Shown piece after piece: positions 1 to 5,870 of a DNA stretch of 7,072 nucleotides. Location: positions 1-7,072 of the forward strand of contig JBDTLT010000268.1 of assembly GCA_039934635.1 (NCBI GenBank), in the 5' to 3' direction. The translations under genes were made by a program, and so were the position numbers. Position 1 is the stretch's first letter; each line of letters begins with the position of its first letter. A model generated the notes under the pieces. That model had not been told where the DNA came from. It did no database searches and saw only the letters and a program-made list of their open reading frames with translations. The DNA comes from DATLFA01 sp039934635 (GTDB taxonomy: Bacteria > Actinomycetota > Acidimicrobiia > Acidimicrobiales > WLNW01).

Positions 1-1257
1 TCACCGGCGGCCGAGGGTGGCCGTGACCGACTGCGTCTTGCCGCCGCGCACGATTTGAAGCGTCACGGTCGTATCGGGTTGCAGTGCGGAGATCGCCGCG
101 CCGACATCCGCGGACGATGTGACGTCCTTGCCGTTGATCTTGGTGATCACGTCACCCACCTGCAGGCCGGCGTTGGCCGCGCCCGACCCGGTTGATATCC
201 CAGTGATCGCCGCGCCGCTCACCGTGTCCTGCATGGTGATGCCCAGCACCGCAGTCGAGCCTGTCGGGGCCGGCGCGTTGCCGGACTTCAGTTGCTCGAT
301 CAGAGGCTTGATCGTATTGATGGCGATGGCGAACCCGACACTCTGCGCGTCGGGGATCGCCGCAGAGTTGATGCCGATCACCTCGCCCGCCGCATTCAGC
401 AGCGCGCCGCCGGAGTTGCCGTGATTGATCGCCGCGTCGGTCTGGATGAGACCTTTGAGCGTCGTGTTGGCGTCGACGTCGAGCGTTCGGTTCTTCGCAG
501 ACACGATGCCCTTGGTGACCGTTGGCGTATCGCCGAGATCGAGCGCGTTGCCGATCGCGACGACGTCGTCACCAACCTCGATCGAGTCCGAATCGCCCAA
601 CGTCGCGGGCGTGAGTCCTGTCGGATCTTGTACGCGAATGAGCGCGATGTCGTTCGCGGGCGACGAACCGAGCACTGTTGCCGGTCGAAGCTTGCCGTCA
701 CTCGACTTCACCTCGACGACCGCGTTGCGGATCGTGCGACCGAACTGGTCGGTGAGATCTACGACGTGTGCGTTCGTGAGTACCAGACCATCCGACGAGA
801 TGACGACACCCGATCCGGCGGCGATCTGGCGTACACCGTTGGTCGTCTGCTGCCCGATCTCGATATCGAGTACCGATGGTGAGACGCGCGCGATCAGCTC
901 GTGAATATCGAGGCCCGTCGGCGCCAACGTCAACGCGCTCGTTCGCCCCGTGCCAGAGGCGGCGGCGGCTTGTGTTGTCGATGGACTGGCCGTCGACGGT
1001 GTTGGGTCATCGATTGCCTTCGACACGCCGAAGCCGATGCCGCCCGCGGCAAGCGCAACTACGACAGCCGCGGCGGCGACCACGCGGCCGCGCGACCGAC
1101 GCGGTGCCTGCTCTGCCGGCGGTCCCGATGGGCCCGGCGCCGGCGGGACCAACGGATATACGAATGTGGGTGGTTGCTCCGGCGGTTGCGGCGGCGACCA
1201 TGACGCGGGTTGCGTCGCACTGATCCTCAAATCCCTATCTGCTTGCGTCATGTCCAT
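1..1257 (-). CDS. Membrane-anchored HtrA/DegP-like trypsin serine protease with one PDZ domain
   Basis: 418 aa. Seen: a Pro-rich cytoplasmic leader (about residues 1-57, ending in a basic RRSRGR stretch), one membrane segment (about 58-78, Ala/Val/Gly-rich), a Ser/Thr/Ala-rich linker (about 85-112), a chymotrypsin-fold protease domain (about 117-325) and a C-terminal PDZ domain (about 335-418). The catalytic triad is complete: His164 in TNAHVV, Asp203 in ANDIALI, Ser282 in GNSGGAL. Known: proteins of this build degrade or process misfolded envelope proteins outside the membrane, with the PDZ domain reading exposed C-termini. The ATG at 1255-1257 is chosen because GGGAGGAG lies 5 bases upstream; an in-frame upstream extension to 1383 would add 42 unconserved residues and overlap the stop of the preceding gene. 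The gene sits downstream of a small anchored protein on the same strand. Its gap carries a possible ECF promoter, which would fit stress control. Domain call is firm; substrates unknown. Confidence 0.95.
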   Translation of the reverse strand: MDMTQADRDLRISATQPASWSPPQPPEQPPTFVYPLVPPAPGPSGPPAEQAPRRSRGRVVAAAAVVVALAAGGIGFGVSKAIDDPTPSTASPSTTQAAAASGTGRTSALTLAPTGLDIHELIARVSPSVLDIEIGQQTTNGVRQIAAGSGVVISSDGLVLTNAHVVDLTDQFGRTIRNAVVEVKSSDGKLRPATVLGSSPANDIALIRVQDPTGLTPATLGDSDSIEVGDDVVAIGNALDLGDTPTVTKGIVSAKNRTLDVDANTTLKGLIQTDAAINHGNSGGALLNAAGEVIGINSAAIPDAQSVGFAIAINTIKPLIEQLKSGNAPAPTGSTAVLGITMQDTVSGAAITGISTGSGAANAGLQVGDVITKINGKDVTSSADVGAAISALQPDTTVTLQIVRGGKTQSVTATLGRR

Positions 1258-1262
1258 CGCCG

Positions 1263-1270
1263 CTCCTCCC
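1263..1270 (-). promoter_or_regulatory. Strong ribosome binding site of the HtrA-like protease
   Basis: On the minus strand GGGAGGAG is followed by 5 bases and then the ATG at 1257. It is the only good Shine-Dalgarno sequence near the 5' end of this gene, and it decides the start in favour of residue MDMTQA over longer frames. Confidence 0.8.
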
Positions 1271-1290
1271 GATTTCGACGATCCTCGCGC

Positions 1291-1309
1291 TGCAGGGCGA
1301 AGACCTGCA
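1291..1309 (-). repeat. Inverted repeat in the protease leader (TGCAGG / CCTGCA)
   Basis: Two perfect 6-base arms, TGCAGG (1291-1296) and CCTGCA (1304-1309), flank a 7-base loop, about 20 bases upstream of the protease ribosome binding site. It could form a leader hairpin if transcription reads through from the upstream gene, or serve as half of a protein-binding region with the palindrome at 1322-1339. No run of U follows, so it is not a typical intrinsic terminator. Function is inferred only. Confidence 0.4.
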
Positions 1310-1330
1310 TAAAGGCGGGGCTCGGTTCCC
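1302..1330 (-). promoter_or_regulatory. Possible ECF-sigma-type promoter for the HtrA-like protease
   Basis: Reading the minus strand, GGGAACC (1330-1324) is followed by 16 bases and then CAGGTC (1307-1302). GGAAC is the -35 core used by many envelope-stress ECF sigma factors, and GTC is compatible with their -10 element, although the preceding bases do not match the usual CGTC. Transcription would start near 1294, leaving a leader of roughly 37 bases that contains the strong ribosome binding site. Known: htrA genes are frequent ECF (SigE/RpoE-type) targets. The match is short and overlaps two inverted repeats, so an operator or a chance match remains possible. Confidence 0.3.
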
Positions 1331-1339
1331 GGGAACCGA
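1322..1339. repeat. 18-bp perfect palindrome between the anchored protein and the protease
   Basis: TCGGTTCCCGGGAACCGA is its own reverse complement over all 18 bases, with no spacer. It lies 40 bases past the stop of the upstream gene and 64 bases before the start of the protease gene. A zero-spacer palindrome makes a poor RNA hairpin, so a dimeric DNA-binding protein site is the more natural reading; one arm is also the candidate ECF -35 box. The palindrome is a direct observation; its role is inferred. Confidence 0.6.
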
Positions 1340-1379
1340 TCGCGACAGGACTCGGACGCGACGCGAATGGACGACTTCC

Positions 1380-2003
1380 TCACCGAGGCGGCGATTCGAT
1401 CGGCTCATCCGCCGGCGCCGGATCAGGCTCCGCCGGAGGCGCGTAGATCTCGCGGTTGACCGGCTCGAGCAGCCGGGCCAGTCGCGAATCGCGAATCCGG
1501 CCCGACCAGTCGAGTTCGATGAACGGTGGCTCGGGCAGATTGGTTCGGCAATCCTCGCGAACCTGCCGGCGTGATTCCTCGACACCGGTGGGGGTGCCGG
1601 TGAGCAGCGCCCGCCATCGGTCACCGTCCTTGTCGGCAACGATGCGGTCTACGTCCCAGTCGGCCTTGCGCGCAATGTCGTTGACTTCGGTATAGAAGCG
1701 GGCGGCGGCAATGAGGTCGCCCCGAAGGTCGCCCTCGGTGAAGCTCGCCGCTTCGGTGTAGAAACCCTGCATTGCGAATGAGATCTCGGACTCCTCCTCG
1801 GGCAGGGACTCGACCAGTCGTTGCGCGAGACCGCACAGCCGATTTTCGACGGGAATGGTCGTGGGTACCGTGGCGACTACCAGTGATGACGGAGGTGGGT
1901 CCATCGATGCGGCGGGTTTGACGGGGCCCTCGTCGAAGGTCACCGTGAGGGCCACGATCAGGACGAACGTGGCAATCGCAATCACGGTGCCCCGAACGCG
2001 CAT
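1380..2003 (-). CDS. Membrane-anchored protein of unknown function
   Basis: 207 aa from the ATG at 2003. I do not recognise a family. Seen: a basic start (MRVRG) followed by one hydrophobic segment (about residues 6-23), which reads as a signal anchor or uncleaved signal peptide; a Pro/Ser/Thr-rich spacer (about 24-53); a helical, acidic domain (about 54-155); and a Pro/Glu-rich tail (about 188-207). The domain has just two cysteines, Cys57 near its start and Cys152 near its end, which suggests a disulfide in an exported domain. The gene is 122 bp upstream of, and codirectional with, the HtrA-like protease, so a shared envelope role is plausible but unproven. No Shine-Dalgarno sequence precedes the ATG; an in-frame GTG at 2021 would add six residues and has none either, so the start is uncertain and a leaderless transcript is possible. 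Confidence 0.7.
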   Translation of the reverse strand: MRVRGTVIAIATFVLIVALTVTFDEGPVKPAASMDPPPSSLVVATVPTTIPVENRLCGLAQRLVESLPEEESEISFAMQGFYTEAASFTEGDLRGDLIAAARFYTEVNDIARKADWDVDRIVADKDGDRWRALLTGTPTGVEESRRQVREDCRTNLPEPPFIELDWSGRIRDSRLARLLEPVNREIYAPPAEPDPAPADEPIESPPR

Positions 2004-2053
2004 GGCATCTAGGTCGGACACTGCGTCAGGGCTACCCGAGCAGTCGAGCCAGC

Positions 2054-2063
2054 CAAACGTTTG
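2054..2063. repeat. 10-bp palindrome in the divergent gap
   Basis: CAAACGTTTG is a perfect palindrome and a rare AT-rich patch in the 147-bp gap (2004-2150) between the divergent anchored-protein and CYTH-CHAD genes. The position would suit an operator shared by both promoters. I found no convincing -35/-10 pair on either strand of this gap, and a 10-bp palindrome can arise by chance. Confidence 0.3.
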
Positions 2064-2138
2064 CGGTCAGCGCCGTCGGGGCATGCGTCACGTTGTATTC
2101 CGCGTGTGGCGGACTCCAAGCGCATCGGTTGGCCGAAC

Positions 2139-2142
2139 GGAG
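2139..2142 (+). promoter_or_regulatory. Ribosome binding site of the CYTH-CHAD gene
   Basis: GGAG within ACGGAG is followed by 8 bases and then the ATG at 2151. This supports that start over an in-frame TTG at 2061, which would add 30 unconserved residues and take up most of the divergent promoter region. Confidence 0.65.
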
Positions 2143-2150
2143 ATGTCGTC

Positions 2151-3692
2151 ATGACGCTGCTGACACCATCGTCGGCCGACGGGCCGCCCGAGGTCGCGCC
2201 GCCGGACTCGACGCCCAAATCTGCGACACCCGAGCAAGAACTGAAGTTCCGCGTGAGCGACACGTTCGCGCTGCCCAACCTCGGTGGCGGCGAACTCCGC
2301 CACGTCGTCGGCGGGACACGGTCGCTCGACACGACGTACTGGGATACCGCCGACATGCGATTGGCTCGGCGGGGCCACACCTTGCGCTATCGCACGAGCG
2401 ACGATGGATCGAAGAGCCGATGGACGCTCAAACTCGGGCGCCGCGGCGAGTCGTCGCTGCTGCAGCGGCGAGAGGTCGATTGCGACGGCGATGCGGACAC
2501 GCCGCCGCAGACGCTCGTCGACGCGCTATTGGGTCTCACCGACGGCCGGGATCTGACCATCGCGGCACGGATGCGCAGCGAGCAGCATCAGGCATCGGTG
2601 GTAGATGCGGACGGGCGACGCCTGCTGGCAATCGAGGACGACCGCGTCGTCGTGGTCGAGCAGAACCGGGTTGCCGGTTCGTTCCGGGAAGTCGAAGTCG
2701 AACTGACCGACGCGACCCACGGAAAGCGTGCGCTGCGCCGGGCTACCCGCGTACTACGCGACCACGGGGCCGGGGAGCCCGACCCCACACCCAAGCTGAC
2801 GCGTGCGCGCGGGCCGATCGCGCAACGCGAGACCACTGCGTTGGACAGCGACGCAACTGTCGAAGACCTCGTCCGGTTCAGTGTGCGCGACGGCTTGAAC
2901 CAACTCTTGTTGCATGACCCCGGCGTTCGGCTGGATCTCGGCACCGAGGACGTCCACCAAGCACGAATCGCCACGCGCCGACTGCGCGCCAACCTTCGCA
3001 CACTCCGTCCACTGCTCGACCGGCGAACAGTCGACGACCTACGAGCCGAGATCCGCTGGGCCGGTCAGGTGCTGGGCACGGTCCGCGACCTCGACGTCTT
3101 GCGCGCCTCGTTTGCTCGTTCGCTCGAATGCACACCCGCTTCGAGAGGCGTCGAACTCATCGCCGCAGTGGAGACCGAACGCGCCGCCGCGCATGACGTC
3201 CTACTCGACGCGATGCGATCGCCACGCTGGCAGTCCATGTTGCGCAACCTCGACGCCGCCGCCATCTTGCCTCCGCTGACGGCAACCACGGCACCGACCG
3301 ACGATGCCACTGACGTGGTCGCGCACTTGTTGCGCAAGTCGTTTCGCCGACTCGAGCGCCGTGTCACAGATGCACCCGCCGCACCCGCCGGATGGCACGA
3401 GGTGCGCAAGGCTGCGAAGTCCACCCGCTACGCGGCCGAATTGCTCGAGCCGTTACTCGGCGGGGGCACTCATCGACTGGCGCGCGACGCCGAACGGATT
3501 CAAACCGAGCTGGGTCGTCGACAAGATGATGTCGTCGCCCGTGGGTGGCTGCACGACCACGGCCACACCGGCGCTCTGTGCTCGACCACGGAGCTACTGA
3601 CTGATAGTCACGAGGGCCGGCCGGGAAACCGGCCGCCGCATTGGAAGAAGCTATGGCAACGAGCGCGTCGCTCGGCGCGCAAGGTGGTGTGA
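2151..3692 (+). CDS. CYTH and CHAD domain protein, probable triphosphatase / polyphosphate-associated
   Basis: 513 aa. Seen: a Pro-rich leader (1-26); a CYTH (triphosphate tunnel) domain (about 27-220) opening with the signature E28-x-E30-x-K32 and continuing with YWDT (63-66), basic RYR (79-81), WTLKL with Lys94, and EVEVEL (180-185); then an alpha-helical CHAD domain (about 236-510). CHAD signatures are VHQARIATRRLRA (His269, Arg272, Arg276, Arg277) and HEVRKAAKSTRY (His416, Arg419, Lys420, Arg426). Known: CYTH enzymes hydrolyse or bind triphosphates with divalent metal, CHAD domains bind polyphosphate through conserved His and basic residues, and the E. coli protein YgiF with this architecture is an inorganic triphosphatase. 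No signal peptide, so cytosolic. The C-terminus is very basic (KKLWQRARRSARK). All metal and phosphate signature residues I can recognise are present. Transcribed alone; exact substrate is inferred. Confidence 0.93.
   Translation: MTLLTPSSADGPPEVAPPDSTPKSATPEQELKFRVSDTFALPNLGGGELRHVVGGTRSLDTTYWDTADMRLARRGHTLRYRTSDDGSKSRWTLKLGRRGESSLLQRREVDCDGDADTPPQTLVDALLGLTDGRDLTIAARMRSEQHQASVVDADGRRLLAIEDDRVVVVEQNRVAGSFREVEVELTDATHGKRALRRATRVLRDHGAGEPDPTPKLTRARGPIAQRETTALDSDATVEDLVRFSVRDGLNQLLLHDPGVRLDLGTEDVHQARIATRRLRANLRTLRPLLDRRTVDDLRAEIRWAGQVLGTVRDLDVLRASFARSLECTPASRGVELIAAVETERAAAHDVLLDAMRSPRWQSMLRNLDAAAILPPLTATTAPTDDATDVVAHLLRKSFRRLERRVTDAPAAPAGWHEVRKAAKSTRYAAELLEPLLGGGTHRLARDAERIQTELGRRQDDVVARGWLHDHGHTGALCSTTELLTDSHEGRPGNRPPHWKKLWQRARRSARKVV
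3618..3635. repeat. GC hairpin with GAAA tetraloop near the CYTH-CHAD 3' end
   Basis: CGGCCGG (3618-3624), loop GAAA, CCGGCCG (3629-3635): a perfect 7-bp GC stem capped by a GNRA tetraloop on the plus-strand RNA, about 55 bases before the stop. It lies inside the coding sequence and has no U-run, so it is not a standard intrinsic terminator. It might slow decay or, on the other strand, affect ends of the convergent transcript, since only 11 bp separate the two stops. It may also be a by-product of the GC-rich coding sequence. Confidence 0.35.
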
Positions 3693-3703
3693 GCCCGCCA
3701 AAG

Positions 3704-4708
3704 TCAGCTCGAGCGGACCAACGGAATGACCTCCGTTGCGAAACGCTCGTGCTCGCGGCCACCCAACGCGGTGACGAACGCGTGCACGCCGAGGTCGACG
3801 AGTTCGTGCAACCGCTCGGCGATGAACGAGGGTGGACCACCGATGCCAAACCAATCGCCGAACTCTTCGTCGATCTGACGGGTATTGGGGTTGTCCATCG
3901 GGACGTCGGCCCGGTGAAAGCGATAGTCGTAGCCGTCACGTAGTCGAGTGGTGACCCGCCGCATGATCTCGGGCTGCGCGGCGAGATCGTTGCCGGCGAA
4001 GCTCGACATGTGCGCCCATCCGGCGACGCGGTACTTGATCTCGGCCCGACCCGCATCGCGTGTGTCGGTCACTGCCACCGGCACGTATGCGCCGATGCGA
4101 ACATCGGCCCGCGATCGCCCTGCGGCATCGAGCGCGGCGTCGATGATTGCGAGGGCCCATTTCACACGCGCTGGATTCGCGCCGACACTGAGCCCGATGC
4201 GGTCCGCGCGCGTGGCTGCAAGCGCAATGGACCGCGGGCCGCTACACACCATCTCGATCGGCGTCGCGGTATACGGATGTTCGCCCAGCCACTCGAGCCG
4301 GCTCTCGCGGTCACCGAAATGGACGGTCTCGCGCGACAGGTAGTGCCGCACGAGATCGAGGTCGCGGGCGAGCTCGGTATGGCGCTGTGGTTTCCGGCCG
4401 GCGAGCGCAACCGCCGAATCGCCACGCGCAATGCCACAGATCGCCCGGCCGCCACTGAGGATCTGGATCGGCGCGATCGCCGACGCGATGACGCCGGGAT
4501 CTCTCGTCACGAAGTTGACCGGGCCGGCCAGCAGCTTGATGCGCGACGTGGCCCGCGCAGCATCGCGCAACTCGCCGAAGATGTCGGCGGCCATGTTGTG
4601 GTTCTCGCCGAAGAGCTGGACGTCGTAGCCCAGCTCTTCGTTCGCCCGCGCGACCTGCGCCCCGTGGAAGACAGGGCAGAAGTTGGTCGTACCGAACTCC
4701 ACGTTCAT
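3704..4708 (-). CDS. LLM-class (luciferase-like) flavin/F420-dependent oxidoreductase
   Basis: 334 aa, the usual single-domain TIM-barrel length. Seen: an N-terminal strand (NVEFGTTNF), ELGYDVQLFGENHN (25-38) typical of the early barrel, VNFVTRDPGVIA (64-75), LSGGRAICGIARGDSA (84-99) matching the family segment with its SGGR..G...GDS pattern, SGPRSIALAATRADRIGLSVG (156-176) and C-terminal ERLHELVDLGVHAFV (298-312). Known: members use FMN or cofactor F420 to oxidise or reduce small organic substrates; in Actinomycetota many are F420-dependent. The substrate cannot be read from sequence. The ATG overlaps the stop of the OsmC gene in an ATGA arrangement (4705-4708). There is no strong Shine-Dalgarno sequence of its own, so translation is probably coupled to OsmC. 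The stop lies 11 bp from the convergent CYTH-CHAD stop. Confidence 0.9.
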   Translation of the reverse strand: MNVEFGTTNFCPVFHGAQVARANEELGYDVQLFGENHNMAADIFGELRDAARATSRIKLLAGPVNFVTRDPGVIASAIAPIQILSGGRAICGIARGDSAVALAGRKPQRHTELARDLDLVRHYLSRETVHFGDRESRLEWLGEHPYTATPIEMVCSGPRSIALAATRADRIGLSVGANPARVKWALAIIDAALDAAGRSRADVRIGAYVPVAVTDTRDAGRAEIKYRVAGWAHMSSFAGNDLAAQPEIMRRVTTRLRDGYDYRFHRADVPMDNPNTRQIDEEFGDWFGIGGPPSFIAERLHELVDLGVHAFVTALGGREHERFATEVIPLVRSS

Positions 4709-5130
4709 TTACGAAGAGACGCCTCGAGGGTGATCTCGGGCACGCTGGCCAACGCCCGGCTCACCGGGCAACCCGCCTTGGCGGCTTTGGCATGCTCGAT
4801 GAACGCGGCCTCGTCGATGCCGGGCACACGTCCGACGGTCACGAGCTCGATCTTGGTGATCGTCGGCTTGTCGTCGACCCGCCGCAGCGTCACCGTCGCG
4901 TCGGTGTGCACCGAGTCGGGCGGGTGACCGGCCTGGGCGAGCGTGTTGGAGAGCGACATCGTGAAACAAGCGGCGTGCGCCGCCGCGATCAGCTGCTCTG
5001 GATTGGAGCCGGGTCCGTCTTCGAACCGGGACTTGAAGGTGTATCCACCCTTGATCGTGTCACCCGCAGTGAATGTGCCACTGCCGGTCGGCAGGTCACC
5101 CTTCCACTCCGCGCTTCCCTTTGCTGGCAT
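4705..5130 (-). CDS. OsmC-family peroxiredoxin
   Basis: 141 aa, the size of E. coli OsmC. Seen: GSAEWKGDL near the N-terminus, SRFEDGPGSNPEQLIAAAHA with Arg35 and Glu45, the first reactive cysteine Cys55 in HAACFTMSLS, and the second Cys121 in KAGCPVSRAL. The GSNPEQLIAAAHAAC segment and CPVS favour the OsmC branch over Ohr. Known: OsmC/Ohr enzymes reduce organic hydroperoxides, cycling a cysteine pair that is recharged by a dithiol such as lipoylated protein; they act in the cytosol. The ATG at 5130 is preceded by GAGGAG at 6-base spacing, so a longer in-frame extension upstream is rejected. It is first gene of an operon with the LLM oxidoreductase (4-base overlap) and diverges from the YceI-like gene. 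The assignment is strong; the in vivo substrate is not known. Confidence 0.94.
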   Translation of the reverse strand: MPAKGSAEWKGDLPTGSGTFTAGDTIKGGYTFKSRFEDGPGSNPEQLIAAAHAACFTMSLSNTLAQAGHPPDSVHTDATVTLRRVDDKPTITKIELVTVGRVPGIDEAAFIEHAKAAKAGCPVSRALASVPEITLEASLRK

Positions 5131-5136
5131 GACGTG

Positions 5137-5142
5137 CTCCTC
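5137..5142 (-). promoter_or_regulatory. Ribosome binding site of the OsmC gene
   Basis: GAGGAG on the minus strand, 6 bases before the ATG at 5130. It fixes the start of the 141-residue OsmC form, which matches the family length. Confidence 0.75.
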
Positions 5143-5230
5143 GCAGTCGCGTTCGACGACGGCGCACGATAGCCGCCGACAATTGACTCCATACAGCGAG
5201 AACCGCGTCGGCTCTGTATTCGTATGTGTC

Positions 5231-5251
5231 GGTGTGATCAACATCAACACC
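5231..5251. repeat. Imperfect inverted repeat in the OsmC/YceI divergent gap
   Basis: GGTGTGAT (5231-5238) and ATCAACACC (5243-5251) are complementary apart from one bulged base and flank a CAAC loop. The right half includes a 6-base tandem (ATCAAC twice, 5237-5248). It sits 51 bp upstream of the preferred YceI-like start and 100 bp upstream of OsmC, so a shared operator is conceivable. I found no clear sigma-70-type promoter in the 172-bp gap (5131-5302); TTGACT at 5183-5188 has no fitting -10 at the right distance. Confidence 0.3.
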
Positions 5252-5293
5252 ACCGCACCCCCAGAGAAGACCGCCCTGACCCGAGTCGTTTTC

Positions 5294-5297
5294 GGAG
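5294..5297 (+). promoter_or_regulatory. Ribosome binding site selecting the GTG start of the YceI-like gene
   Basis: GGAG in CGGAG is followed by 5 bases and GTG at 5303. The alternative in-frame GTG at 5234 lacks a comparable site. The 5303 start also places the conserved YceI beginning (W-x-I) at residue 7. Confidence 0.55.
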
Positions 5298-5302
5298 TAG
5301 AA

Positions 5303-5860
5303 GTGCCCGCAACCGGTGTCTGGGATATTCCGCCCGCTACGGCATCGATCCACTTCACGCTGCGCCGACCCGGCGCTCGTGCGCTTCGAGGGCACGTCTG
5401 CCTGGCCGATGGCGTCATCCTGATCGCGGCAGATCCCCGAGAATCGGTCGCGGCGATCTCGCTGGATGCGAGCAGTCTGCAGGCCTCCGGTCGACGGCGC
5501 ACGCGTCTGCACGCAAAATGGCTTGCCGCGCACCGACATCCGACGATCGATCTCTTGATCGACGCGGTCGAACAGCAGACGCGCTGGGAGTGGACGGCAT
5601 TGGGCCGGCTGCGACTGCGCGATTCGACGACACCCGTCGCGTTGTGTTTCACCTACGACGGTATCGACGACGCTGGTGGGGCAATGTTTCGTGCTCGAAC
5701 CTCCCTGACGGTCGCGGACCTCGGCCTCTTCCGTCGATGGTCGCGCTGGTTCACACGGTCGCTCAATGTCGACGTCCGCGTCGAGATGCGCGCACGGCGC
5801 GTCGCCGACTTGGCCACCTTCGCCCGCGATCTACGACATCCATCATCGTTCGTGGGGTAA
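5303..5860 (+). CDS. YceI-like lipocalin-fold protein, no signal peptide
   Basis: 185 aa, matching the YceI domain length. Seen: VWDIPPATASIHFTLRR (6-22), like the family opening W-x-(I/L)-D-x-x-H-S-x-I-x-F; RGHVCLADGVI (29-39); a Ser/Asp-Ala segment SLDASSLQASGRRRTRL (53-69), like the family's DA-x-S-(I/L)-x-T-x-x-x-x-R-D-x-H-L; AHRHPTIDL (76-84), like the typical F-x-(Y)-P-x-I; and FRARTSLTVADLGL (129-142), like the family's R-x-x-F. Known: YceI proteins form a barrel that binds polyisoprenoid or other long amphiphilic chains, and many are exported. Here no signal peptide or membrane segment is present, so the product is probably cytosolic. The gene lies 10 bp ahead of the thiolase-like gene on the same strand, so they likely share a transcript. 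The divergence from canonical motifs (several substitutions) lowers certainty. A start at GTG 5234 would give 208 aa. Confidence 0.72.
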   Translation: MPATGVWDIPPATASIHFTLRRPGARALRGHVCLADGVILIAADPRESVAAISLDASSLQASGRRRTRLHAKWLAAHRHPTIDLLIDAVEQQTRWEWTALGRLRLRDSTTPVALCFTYDGIDDAGGAMFRARTSLTVADLGLFRRWSRWFTRSLNVDVRVEMRARRVADLATFARDLRHPSSFVG

Positions 5861-5870
5861 GAATCATCCG

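Noticed and set aside
292..882. Long plus-strand open frame (196 codons) opposite the protease gene
   Set aside because: Arg/Asp-rich composition typical of an antisense frame in high-GC DNA; the minus-strand product has a full catalytic triad and PDZ domain.
1258..1383. N-terminal extension of the protease by 42 residues
   Set aside because: It would overlap the stop of the upstream gene, run through both inverted repeats and ignore the strong ribosome binding site at 1263-1270; the added residues look like translated non-coding DNA.
3616..3640. Intrinsic terminator for the CYTH-CHAD gene
   Set aside because: The hairpin lies before the stop codon and no T-run follows it, so it does not meet the pattern of an intrinsic terminator.
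4010..4927. Plus-strand open frame of 305 codons across the LLM and OsmC genes
   Set aside because: It spans two genes with clear family signatures on the other strand and has no recognisable motif; this is a GC-driven shadow.
4943..5302. Upstream extension of the YceI-like frame to 4943
   Set aside because: It runs antisense through the OsmC start and shared promoter gap and shows no conserved sequence; the domain begins just after 5303, where a ribosome binding site exists.
5131..5652. N-terminal extension of OsmC to 5652 on the minus strand
   Set aside because: It would add 174 low-complexity Arg/Ser-rich residues opposite the YceI-like gene; family length and GAGGAG support the ATG at 5130.
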